Shown here piece after piece: positions 1 to 5,964 of a stretch of DNA of 8,600 nt (within the stretch, counting starts at the first letter, position 1; the number at the start of each line of letters is the position of its first letter). The DNA lies in contig DASYNM010000614.1 of NCBI GenBank assembly GCA_036008545.1, positions 1 to 8,600 on the forward strand, written 5' to 3'. A program made the position numbers and the translations under genes. The notes below the pieces were generated by a model, which was not told the DNA's origin, made no database searches, and saw only the letters and a list, made by a program, of their open reading frames with translations. The DNA is from Palsa-1400 sp036008545 (GTDB lineage Bacteria > Verrucomicrobiota > Verrucomicrobiia > Limisphaerales > Palsa-1400).

Positions 1-34
1 AGAATGCAGATTTCAAGGAGTTATCGGAAGTCAT
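1..34 (-). CDS. Possible 5' end of a minus-strand gene cut by the left edge
   Basis: On the minus strand an ATG at 34-32 opens a frame that stays open to the window edge and reads MTSDNSLKSAF. It would be the next gene downstream of the DUF72 gene on the same strand, about 100 bases after it. No convincing Shine-Dalgarno sequence precedes it; the upstream bases are GTGGCATGGTGGT. Eleven codons cannot identify a family, and an open frame this short is easily due to chance. It is listed only because the rest of positions 1-138 holds no other gene. Confidence 0.2.
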   Translation of the reverse strand, partial: MTSDNSLKSAF

Positions 35-138
35 ACCACCATGCCACCACAGCCGCACTTGGCGCTACCGCAATAGGAGATCGCCCTCAAGTTCACGCTC
101 GCGCAGGTCCCGCGTCAAACTTCAGACGGCTAAAATGC

Positions 139-1083
139 TTAGCCCGTGGCGGCGGCCTCAAGCATCGCGTCGATGGTCTGGAGTGCGTTTCCCTCCAAGC
201 GATTGCCAACGAAGATAAAGGTCTTTCGGTTCGCGCTTTTTTTTCCGTCCTTGATCAGCCGCGTCCCGGCCTGGCGGGCCTCGTCATTGACTTCCTTGGT
301 CTTGTCGTAGGGTTGAAACGACTTCACTGCATCTTCGAAGGAACGTCCAGTCTTGAGCAGAAAGCGCACGGCGATCAAATCTGGATTGGTTTGACTGTTG
401 GACAGAGCCATCTGCTCGCTAACAGGAGGCATTTCAGTCCGCGAATTGTAAACGTGGGTCACGCCGTGGCGGGCGAGACAATCGAAGTATTCCTGCTTCA
501 GCCAGTGCCTGTTGCGTATCTCGACGGCATAAGGCCAGCCTTGCGGGAGTTTGGCCAGGAAAGCATCGAGGTCGGCCACGAATTCGCGGCCATGTTCGTA
601 GTCTGTCGGATAAAACCGCGAGAACTCAAAAATCAAAACACCGACACGACTGCGGATCGATTCGCAAGGCTGCAAGAAGCCGCTCGCAAAACGCTCGGCA
701 TTCAAATAATGATCGTTCGGCTTACCTGCGCGTTGGCCGAAACGCGGCAAGTTCGGATATTTCTTCAAGGTAATTTCGTCCGTGACTTTGAAACCGAACT
801 GGAAATCGTCCGGCACTTGCGCGGCAAGCCCCTCCAAGTGAGGAAGGCTTGGGAAAGTGTAGTAGGCGGCGTCCACGCAAACGGTTTTGAAAACTTCAGC
901 GTATTCGCTCAGGCAATTTTTCTCAAAGCGCGACTTGGCGAATTTGCCGCGCCAGACGTAACGCGATTCGTCGTAAAGCATCCCAAGCCAGCCCGGATAT
1001 TTCCAGGAGGAGGTGCCGATGAATACGCCGCTCGCCGCCAGGTCGGCAGCGCTCTGCTTCATCCGTTCCCGCTGAAAAGCCAT
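139..1083 (-). CDS. DUF72 (YecE-like) family protein
   Basis: The 314-residue protein has the DUF72 layout, a TIM-barrel family of unknown biochemical role. Visible hallmarks are the N-terminal strand FIGTSSWKYPGW (residues 21-32; family form 'IGTSGWSYPHW'), the DAAYYTFPS segment (71-79; equivalent to 'EINSTFYRLPS'), PDDFQFGFKV (91-100), the FEFSRFYP and AVEIRNRHWL strands (152-159 and 186-195), VRFLLKTGRS (239-248) and a C-terminal FIFVGNRLEGNA (289-300), which stands where many members have a YVYFNN-like strand. Length is at the upper end of the usual range. An internal start at Met8 is equally possible, since no clear ribosome site separates the two. It is transcribed away from the ulosonic-acid operon and shares only the short divergent region with it, so no functional link is implied. 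The TAA stop lies inside a small hairpin (128-144). The family assignment is firm; the function is unknown. Confidence 0.92.
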   Translation of the reverse strand: MAFQRERMKQSAADLAASGVFIGTSSWKYPGWLGMLYDESRYVWRGKFAKSRFEKNCLSEYAEVFKTVCVDAAYYTFPSLPHLEGLAAQVPDDFQFGFKVTDEITLKKYPNLPRFGQRAGKPNDHYLNAERFASGFLQPCESIRSRVGVLIFEFSRFYPTDYEHGREFVADLDAFLAKLPQGWPYAVEIRNRHWLKQEYFDCLARHGVTHVYNSRTEMPPVSEQMALSNSQTNPDLIAVRFLLKTGRSFEDAVKSFQPYDKTKEVNDEARQAGTRLIKDGKKSANRKTFIFVGNRLEGNALQTIDAMLEAAATG

Positions 1084-1176
1084 AACCGTGGGACGCTATC
1101 CGGTTTGCCGAATTTTGCGAGTCTGCAGATCAGAATTGGCGTTGACACTCATGGTGCCATCAGCTAACAGGAAGCG
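1084..1176. promoter_or_regulatory. Divergent intergenic region with a ribosome site and a possible -35 box
   Basis: This 93-base gap separates the divergent DUF72 gene and the six-gene operon, so it should hold the promoters of both. An AGGAAG sequence at 1169-1174, just before the ATG at 1177, is a plausible Shine-Dalgarno site and supports that start. A perfect TTGACA lies at 1142-1147 on the plus strand, but the hexamer 17 bases downstream (TAACAG, 1165-1170) is a poor -10 and overlaps the ribosome site. The true operon promoter may therefore lie further left, possibly inside the DUF72 5' end. No operator-like palindrome was recognised. Confidence 0.35.
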
Positions 1177-2046
1177 ATGAGTACAATTAAAATCGGAGGG
1201 ATTTCAGTCGGCAGTGAGCATCCCTGCTTTATCATTGCCGAAATCGGCATCAACCATAACGGCAGCATCGAATTGGCCAAACAGTTGATCGAATTGGCCG
1301 AGGCGACTGGCTGCCAGGCAGTCAAATTCCAAAAGCGTACCGTTGATGTTGTTTACACGGCGGATGAGTTGGCCAAGCCAAGGGAAAGTCCATTCGGTGA
1401 TACCAACGGCAAGCTCAAATACGGGTTGGAATTCGGCAAAAAGGAATATGCGGAGATCGATCGTTGCTGCAAGGAACTTGAGATTCTCTGGCTGGCCTCC
1501 TGCTGGGATGAAGCTTCGGTGGATTTTATCGATCAATTCGAAGTGCCCGCCTACAAGATCGCCTCGGCGTCGTTGACGGACGATGGTCTGCTCCGGCACA
1601 CCAAGGCGCGCGCCAAGAATCGCCCCCTCCTCCTCTCGACCGGTATGAGCACGCTGGCGCAGGTCGATCATGCTGTTGAAGTGCTGGGGAAGGACAATTT
1701 GATTCTACTCCACACCACCAGCACCTATCCGGCCACGATGGAGGAACTCAACATCAAGACTATTGGCACCTTGCGTCAGCGTTACGGCGTGCCGGTGGGC
1801 TATTCCGGACACGAGTCGGGTATAGTCTCCACGGCGGCGGCAGTGGCTTTGGGCGCTTGTGTGGTCGAGCGCCATATCACCATGGACCGCGCTATGTGGG
1901 GGTCGGACCAGGCCGCCTCGTTGGGACCGTCGGGCTTGGCGAAAGTTGTGCAATACGTGCGTGACGTGGAAAAGTCCATGGGCGATGGCGTCAAACGCGT
2001 GATCGACCGCGAGGTGCCCAATATGAAAAAATTGCGCCGCAAGTGA
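1177..2046 (+). CDS. neuB: NeuB-family sialic/ulosonic acid synthase lacking the SAF domain
   Basis: NeuB-type synthases condense phosphoenolpyruvate with an N-acylmannosamine-type sugar or hexose phosphate to give a nine-carbon 2-keto-3-deoxy acid, in the cytoplasm. The barrel start FIIAEIGINHNGSIELAK (residues 18-35) and VKFQKRT (49-55) are classic. YKIASASLTD (126-135), LLSTGMSTL (152-160) and the SYP-like STYPATMEE (182-190) follow. His212 (YSGH) and His233 (ERHIT) sit 21 residues apart, matching the two metal-binding histidines of Neisseria NeuB. The usual PGPDHAFSL segment is WGSDQAASL here (241-249). The protein ends at residue 289, directly after the barrel, so the roughly 60-residue antifreeze-like SAF domain that normally covers the active site of a partner subunit is missing, with no sign of a frameshift. 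First gene of the operon; its TGA overlaps the next ATG by one base. Family certain; substrate unknown, with a phosphorylated hexose favoured because a phosphatase follows. Confidence 0.9.
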   Translation: MSTIKIGGISVGSEHPCFIIAEIGINHNGSIELAKQLIELAEATGCQAVKFQKRTVDVVYTADELAKPRESPFGDTNGKLKYGLEFGKKEYAEIDRCCKELEILWLASCWDEASVDFIDQFEVPAYKIASASLTDDGLLRHTKARAKNRPLLLSTGMSTLAQVDHAVEVLGKDNLILLHTTSTYPATMEELNIKTIGTLRQRYGVPVGYSGHESGIVSTAAAVALGACVVERHITMDRAMWGSDQAASLGPSGLAKVVQYVRDVEKSMGDGVKRVIDREVPNMKKLRRK

Positions 2047-2549
2047 TGCCTGGCCCAAGCCCCATCAAGGCCATCGCGCTGGACGTGGACGGTGTGTTGA
2101 CTGACGGATCGTTTTGGTGGGGACCTGACGGTCAGGAATGGAAGCGCTTCAACTTTCGCGATGTCATGGGTATCTCGCGGGCGCGCAAGGCGGGAATAAT
2201 ATTTGGGCTAATTTCGGGGGAAAGAAGCCCGTTAATCTATCGTTTCGCGGAGAAGCTGAACATCAACTCCGTAATCGAAGGATGCAAAGACAAGCAGATG
2301 GCCCTCGCGGAGTTCGCCGGCGAACATGTTTTGCTTATGCACGAAATCGCTTTTATGGGTGACGACATCAACGATCTTGGTGCCATGAAAGTAGCCGGCC
2401 TGAGCGCGGCTCCGGCAAACGCTCATCCTTCCGTTCTCGCGCAAGCGGCGTTTGTCACCAAGGCTCTCGGCGGACACGGTGCGGTGCGGGAATTGGTCGA
2501 TCACCTTATGCATGCTGGGTCGCCCCCCTTTGATCCCACAAAAAAATGA
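2046..2549 (+). CDS. KdsC-type HAD phosphatase (ulosonic acid phosphate phosphatase)
   Basis: A 167-residue capless (C0) HAD hydrolase. Members remove the phosphate from KDO-8-phosphate or, in KDN pathways, KDN-9-phosphate. Motif I is LDVDGVLTDG (residues 12-21; Asp13 nucleophile, Asp15 acid/base), motif II SGE (57-59), motif III the lysine of GCKDKQ (79-84) and motif IV GDDINDLGAM (105-114). The C-terminal GGHGAVRELVD (142-152) is the typical KdsC tail that reaches into a neighbouring subunit of the tetramer. Length matches the family. The start taken is the ATG in TGATG, overlapping the synthase stop by one base; a GTG three bases upstream (2043) is an alternative. Pairing directly behind the synthase suggests it dephosphorylates that enzyme's product. 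A true lipid-A KDO phosphatase is possible but less likely, since no kdsA, kdsB or kdsD is nearby. Confidence 0.88.
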   Translation: MPGPSPIKAIALDVDGVLTDGSFWWGPDGQEWKRFNFRDVMGISRARKAGIIFGLISGERSPLIYRFAEKLNINSVIEGCKDKQMALAEFAGEHVLLMHEIAFMGDDINDLGAMKVAGLSAAPANAHPSVLAQAAFVTKALGGHGAVRELVDHLMHAGSPPFDPTKK

Positions 2550-3376
2550 GCCGTCTCATTGGCATTATGCAGGGCCGTTTGTCACCCCCTTTGCACGGGC
2601 GGATTCAAGCTTTCCCGGCCGGAACATGGCAAGCGGAGTTTGCCCGGGCATCGGAGGCGGGCCTGCAAGCTATCGAGTGGGTTTACGATGTTGAGGATGC
2701 CGACACCAATCCAATTGGAAATGCGGCGGGTCTTGAGGAAATGCGCCTGCTTTCCAAAAAGCACGGCATTGCAGTCCAGTCGCTGTGCGCCGATTATTTC
2801 ATGCCGTTCCCGCTCGTGCGCGCGACCGAGGCGGAATGGGAGACGCGTCTCCAAAAAATGGAATGGCTCCTCAGCCAATGCCATCTCGCCGGCGTGCGAC
2901 ATGTGGTCCTGCCATTCGTCGATAACTCGCGCATCGATTCCGCTCAGGACCGGCTGGATGTGCGCCGACTTTTTCAAAGGCTGAAAGCTACCTTGGATCG
3001 ACTCGACCTTCAGATTCATCTGGAAACTTCGCTGGGCCCGGAAGAGTTTCGAACTCTCGTGGAAGAGATCGGCAATCCGCGAGTGCGAGTCAATTATGAT
3101 TCTGGCAATAGCGCATCGCTCGGCTATGCGGCCGGGCAGGAGTGGGGCGCCTATGGAAATCTTATTGGCAGCGTCCACATCAAGGACCGCCTCAAAGGCG
3201 CGGGAACAGTGCCGCTCGGTTCCGGCAATGCAGACTTTCCAGCTCTGGCCCGCTGTTTGAAACAAATTGATTATCAAGGCCGCTTCATTCTCCAGGTCGC
3301 TCGAGGAAAAACGGGCGACGAAGTGAATTGGGCGCGGCAAAACCGCACCTTTCTTGAGCAACTGCTGGCGACCTAA
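2546..3376 (+). CDS. Sugar phosphate isomerase/epimerase-like TIM barrel (AP endonuclease 2 family)
   Basis: A 276-residue xylose-isomerase-like TIM barrel. The start GIMQGRLSPPLHGRIQAFP (residues 6-24) marks a subgroup I associate with sugar-biosynthesis clusters. Candidate metal ligands, by family pattern, are Glu160 (HLET), Asp185 (NYDSGN) and His211 (SVHIKDR). The last position, usually glutamate at the end of the eighth strand, is Gln250 (FILQVARG). The enzyme probably isomerises or epimerises a sugar or sugar phosphate feeding the synthase or the dehydrogenases; the substrate cannot be read from sequence. The ATG overlaps the phosphatase stop by four bases (ATGA), so translation is probably coupled; no separate Shine-Dalgarno is visible, only an A-run. 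Other members of the superfamily are endonucleases or dehydratases, so the role is tentative. Confidence 0.87.
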   Translation: MSRLIGIMQGRLSPPLHGRIQAFPAGTWQAEFARASEAGLQAIEWVYDVEDADTNPIGNAAGLEEMRLLSKKHGIAVQSLCADYFMPFPLVRATEAEWETRLQKMEWLLSQCHLAGVRHVVLPFVDNSRIDSAQDRLDVRRLFQRLKATLDRLDLQIHLETSLGPEEFRTLVEEIGNPRVRVNYDSGNSASLGYAAGQEWGAYGNLIGSVHIKDRLKGAGTVPLGSGNADFPALARCLKQIDYQGRFILQVARGKTGDEVNWARQNRTFLEQLLAT

Positions 3377-3381
3377 CCAAC

Positions 3382-4158
3382 GTGGATCTGGAACTGCAAA
3401 ATAAAATTGTCTTTGTCGCCGGTTCTTCACGCGGCATCGGGCGCGCCGTGGCCAAGGGCTTCGCGATGGAGGGCGCGCGCGTCGTTCTGTCCGGGCGTAC
3501 CGGCGAAGACCTCACGCGCGCTGAGCGGGAGATTGCGCAGGAGTTGCCCAACGCGCAGATCATGTGCTGTCCCGGCGACTTGACGAAACTGGAAACGATT
3601 CGTCAGGCTCTGGCCGATGTACGCCAGCGCTGGGGCGCGCCAGAAATTGTGGTGGCCAACATTGGCACTGGTCGTGGACAGCCCGGTTGGCGACTCAACG
3701 CTGACGAATTCCTCGCGCTGTGGGAGATGAATTTTTTTAGCGCCGTCAGATTAGCCTCGGAAGCCTTGCCTGGCATGGTCGAGCAGAAACGCGGCGCCAT
3801 CGTTTTTGTCAACTCGATTGTCGCCGTGGAAAGCACGCCGGCGCCGCTGGCCTACAGCAGCGCCAAGGCAGCTTTGCTTAATTACACGAAAAATCTGGCG
3901 CGACAAGTTGCGGCCGACGGCATCCGTGTCAATACTGTGGCGCCGGGCAATATTTTTTTCGACGGCGGCTCCTGGGACAAACATCTTCAGGCGCGGCGCG
4001 ACGAAGTGTTGGGCTATATCGCGTCCGAAGTTCCCATGCAGCGTTTCGGCAAACCCGAAGAGATCGCCGACGCCGTCGCGTTTCTGGCTTCGGCACGCGC
4101 TTCATTTGTGACCGGCGCGTGCCTCGTGGCCGACGGCGGACAGACGCGCAGTTTATGA
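3382..4158 (+). CDS. SDR-family oxidoreductase 1 (classical)
   Basis: A 258-residue classical short-chain dehydrogenase/reductase with a Rossmann fold. Cofactor motif GSSRGIG is at residues 14-20, Asn117 lies in EMNFFS, and catalytic Ser145 (VNSIVAV), Tyr158 and Lys162 (YSSAK) are present, followed by NTVAPG (184-189) and the C-terminal FVTGACLVADGG (242-253). The usual NNAG is ANIG (92-95). Arg22 and Arg40 after the second strand, with no acidic residue at that strand end, hint at NADP(H), but weakly. The GTG start lies five bases after the preceding stop; no better start exists between. It probably oxidises or reduces a hydroxyl/keto group on the sugar or a precursor. Unlike the next two SDRs it has no insertion between the Ser and Tyr, so it is not a simple tandem copy of them. 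Family certain; substrate unknown. Confidence 0.92.
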   Translation: MDLELQNKIVFVAGSSRGIGRAVAKGFAMEGARVVLSGRTGEDLTRAEREIAQELPNAQIMCCPGDLTKLETIRQALADVRQRWGAPEIVVANIGTGRGQPGWRLNADEFLALWEMNFFSAVRLASEALPGMVEQKRGAIVFVNSIVAVESTPAPLAYSSAKAALLNYTKNLARQVAADGIRVNTVAPGNIFFDGGSWDKHLQARRDEVLGYIASEVPMQRFGKPEEIADAVAFLASARASFVTGACLVADGGQTRSL

Positions 4159-4982
4159 ATACGCTCGATTTATTTCGTCTCGACAATCGCGTGGCCGTCA
4201 TCACCGGCGGCGTGGGTCTGCTGGGCCGGCAACATGCGGAAGCGATTTCCAGCGTGGGCGGCGTCTGCGTGCTGGCGGACATTCCCGCCGCGCGACCCGA
4301 GACCGTCGCAGCGACTTTGTCAAAGGAATGGAAATCGCGCGTGCTTGGTTTTGAAGTCGATATCACCAAGCCGGACGACATCGAGCGCATGAAAAACGCA
4401 TTGACAGAGCGTCTGGGTGGAATCGACATCTTGATCAATAACGCGGCCAACAATCCCAAGGTGGAGGAGGGTTCGGCGGCTCACTTCTCGCGCCTGGAGA
4501 ATTTTCCACTTGACACATGGTCGGCCGATCTCGCCGTTGGTCTGACCGGCGCATTTCTTTGCAGCAAAGTCATTGGCCAGGCCATGGCGGGGCGCGGACG
4601 CGGCGTCATCTTGAACATCGCTTCCGACCTTGCGCTGATTTCGCCCGACCAACGCATCTATCGCAAGGACGGCCTGCTCGAAAATGAGCAGCCGGTCAAA
4701 CCGGTGACCTATTCCGTGGTCAAGGCCGGCCTCGTTGGACTGACTCGTTATCTTGCGACCTATTGGGCGGACAAAGGCGTGCGAGTCAATTCTATTTCTC
4801 CGGGCGGCGTTTACACCTCGCAGCCGGCCGATTTTGTGCAGCGCCTGGCGTCGCTGATTCCGCTGGGCCGCATGGCGAACGTCAACGAATACCAAGCGGC
4901 GGTGGTCTTCCTTTGCTCCGACGCCTCTTCATATATGACAGGCGCCAATCTCGTCATCGATGGTGGGAGGACTTGCTGGTGA
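4155..4982 (+). CDS. SDR-family oxidoreductase 2, PtmA-like (flagellin-modification type)
   Basis: A 275-residue SDR with cofactor motif TGGVGLLG (residues 17-24), NNAA (95-98), Ser157 (NIASDL) and Tyr186/Lys190 (YSVVK). Between Ser and Tyr is an insertion with SPDQRIYRKDGL (163-174), and the protein ends with SSYMTGANLVIDGGR. These match the PtmA type from Campylobacter, named for flagellin modification and placed in nonulosonic (legionaminic-type) acid loci. That link agrees with the NeuB-family gene three genes upstream. The ATG at 4155 overlaps the SDR 1 stop by four bases (ATGA). A longer in-frame start at 4119 exists but would overlap the end of SDR 1 by 40 bases, so the shorter one is chosen. 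Cofactor is probably NAD(H), from Asp42 at the end of the second strand. Substrate unknown. Confidence 0.93.
   Translation: MNTLDLFRLDNRVAVITGGVGLLGRQHAEAISSVGGVCVLADIPAARPETVAATLSKEWKSRVLGFEVDITKPDDIERMKNALTERLGGIDILINNAANNPKVEEGSAAHFSRLENFPLDTWSADLAVGLTGAFLCSKVIGQAMAGRGRGVILNIASDLALISPDQRIYRKDGLLENEQPVKPVTYSVVKAGLVGLTRYLATYWADKGVRVNSISPGGVYTSQPADFVQRLASLIPLGRMANVNEYQAAVVFLCSDASSYMTGANLVIDGGRTCW
4966..4970 (+). promoter_or_regulatory. Shine-Dalgarno site for SDR 3
   Basis: GGAGG lies eight bases before the GTG at 4979, inside the last codons of SDR 2. It is the strongest ribosome site in the operon and decides the start of SDR 3: the same frame is open from an ATG at 4763, but that would add 72 residues with no SDR resemblance, antiparallel in character to nothing known. 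Confidence 0.6.
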
Positions 4983-5818
4983 ATCTCGATGCCGCCCAAC
5001 TTTTTTCGCTCAAGGACAAAACCGCGCTCCTGACCGGCGCCACCGGCTACCTCGGACGCACCATGGCCCGCGCCTTGTTGACCAACGGCGCGCGCGTGCT
5101 GGCCCTGGGCCGCAGCGCACGTCTGCACGAATTGGAACGCCAGTGGCGGGACGAATTCGGGGCCGACCGCGCCGCGGCTTTTCAGATCGACATGTATGAT
5201 TTGCCGGCGCTTGCAAAACTTCTTGACACCATTGTCGCCTCGGAAAAATCGGTCGATATTCTCGTCAACAACGCCCACGAGCTTGGGACGGCGACCGGGT
5301 TCAACATCGCCGGCGGCTCCCTCGAAAACGCGTCGGTCGAACAATGGCAGCGTAATTTGACGGGAGGAGTTTTCTGGCCGGAGCTGGCCATCCAAAAAAT
5401 CGGCGCCGGCATGAAGAGTCGCGGCCGCGGCAGCATCATCAACATTTCGACCATGTATGCCGTAGTCGCGCCCAGTCCCGCGTTGTATGAGGGAACGGAC
5501 TTCATCAATCCGCCCGGCTATTCCGCGGCCAAGGCGGCGCTGCTGGCCTTGACGCGTTACACCGCTTCGTTTTGGGGCCGACACGGCGTTCGTTGCAACG
5601 CCATCCTGCCCGGCCCGTTCTCGAACGTCGAGGACACGGGGCAAAACAGCGTCAAGCAGAATGATTTTTTCCTCGATCGTTTGAAAGCGCGCACCTGCCT
5701 GGGCCGCATCGGCCATCCGAACGAGTTGGTGGGGCCGCTGCTGTTTCTCGCCTCCGACGCCTCCAGCTACGTGACCGGCCACGCCCTGATGGTCGAGGGT
5801 GGCTGGACCATTATCTGA
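4979..5818 (+). CDS. SDR-family oxidoreductase 3, diverged PtmA-like paralogue
   Basis: A 279-residue SDR with TGATGYLG (residues 19-26), NNAH (97-100, in place of NNAG), Ser157 (NISTMY) and Tyr181/Lys185 (YSAAK). It shares with SDR 2 an insertion between Ser and Tyr (here APSPALYEGTDFINPP, 164-179), the TRY..(S/T)(F/Y)W segment after the active site, a LGR(I/M) stretch and SDASSY(V/M)TG near the end. The two are therefore probably old tandem duplicates that have diverged. It ends VEGGWTII. It has an extra acidic/aromatic loop, VEDTGQNSVKQNDFFL (217-232), before the last helices, where substrate specificity usually lies. The GTG start overlaps the SDR 2 stop by four bases (GTGA) and has a good ribosome site. 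Last gene of the operon. The job is probably a sugar oxidoreduction; substrate unknown. Confidence 0.92.
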   Translation: MNLDAAQLFSLKDKTALLTGATGYLGRTMARALLTNGARVLALGRSARLHELERQWRDEFGADRAAAFQIDMYDLPALAKLLDTIVASEKSVDILVNNAHELGTATGFNIAGGSLENASVEQWQRNLTGGVFWPELAIQKIGAGMKSRGRGSIINISTMYAVVAPSPALYEGTDFINPPGYSAAKAALLALTRYTASFWGRHGVRCNAILPGPFSNVEDTGQNSVKQNDFFLDRLKARTCLGRIGHPNELVGPLLFLASDASSYVTGHALMVEGGWTII

Positions 5819-5839
5819 CGGCCTCATATTCGTGTGCCG

Positions 5840-5856
5840 TCCTGGTATTGCCAGGA
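5840..5856. other. Small hairpin after the operon
   Basis: TCCTGG and CCAGGA form a six-pair stem with a five-base loop, 22 bases after the SDR 3 stop. There is no T-run on either side, so it is not a standard intrinsic terminator. It may stabilise the 3' end or mean nothing. The rest of the 146-base gap before the next gene shows no clear promoter. Confidence 0.25.
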
Positions 5857-5964
5857 GGGCTTGCGGCGGGCGCGCACGCAACATCGATTCCGTCGTCGGC
5901 GCGGCGCGTGAGTCAGGATTATGGTTGGTGGTGAGACGGTCCTCGAGTATCATGGCGGGCCTTT

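Noticed and set aside
128..144. GGCTAA-AATGC-TTAGCC hairpin as a terminator of the DUF72 gene
   Set aside because: Only six pairs, overlaps the stop codon and lacks a T-run on the minus strand.
4..1167. 387-codon plus-strand frame
   Set aside because: It lies antisense across the whole DUF72 gene, whose protein shows clear family motifs; the plus-strand product shows none.
1142..1170. TTGACA with TAACAG as the operon promoter
   Set aside because: The -10 matches only three of six positions and overlaps the ribosome site of the first gene, so both could not work together.
2582..3430. 282-codon minus-strand frame
   Set aside because: Antisense to the TIM-barrel gene, which has family motifs and a coupled start; no motifs in this frame.
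4811..5953. 380-codon minus-strand frame
   Set aside because: Antisense to SDR 2 and SDR 3, both of which have complete catalytic motifs; a mirror frame of GC-rich coding DNA.
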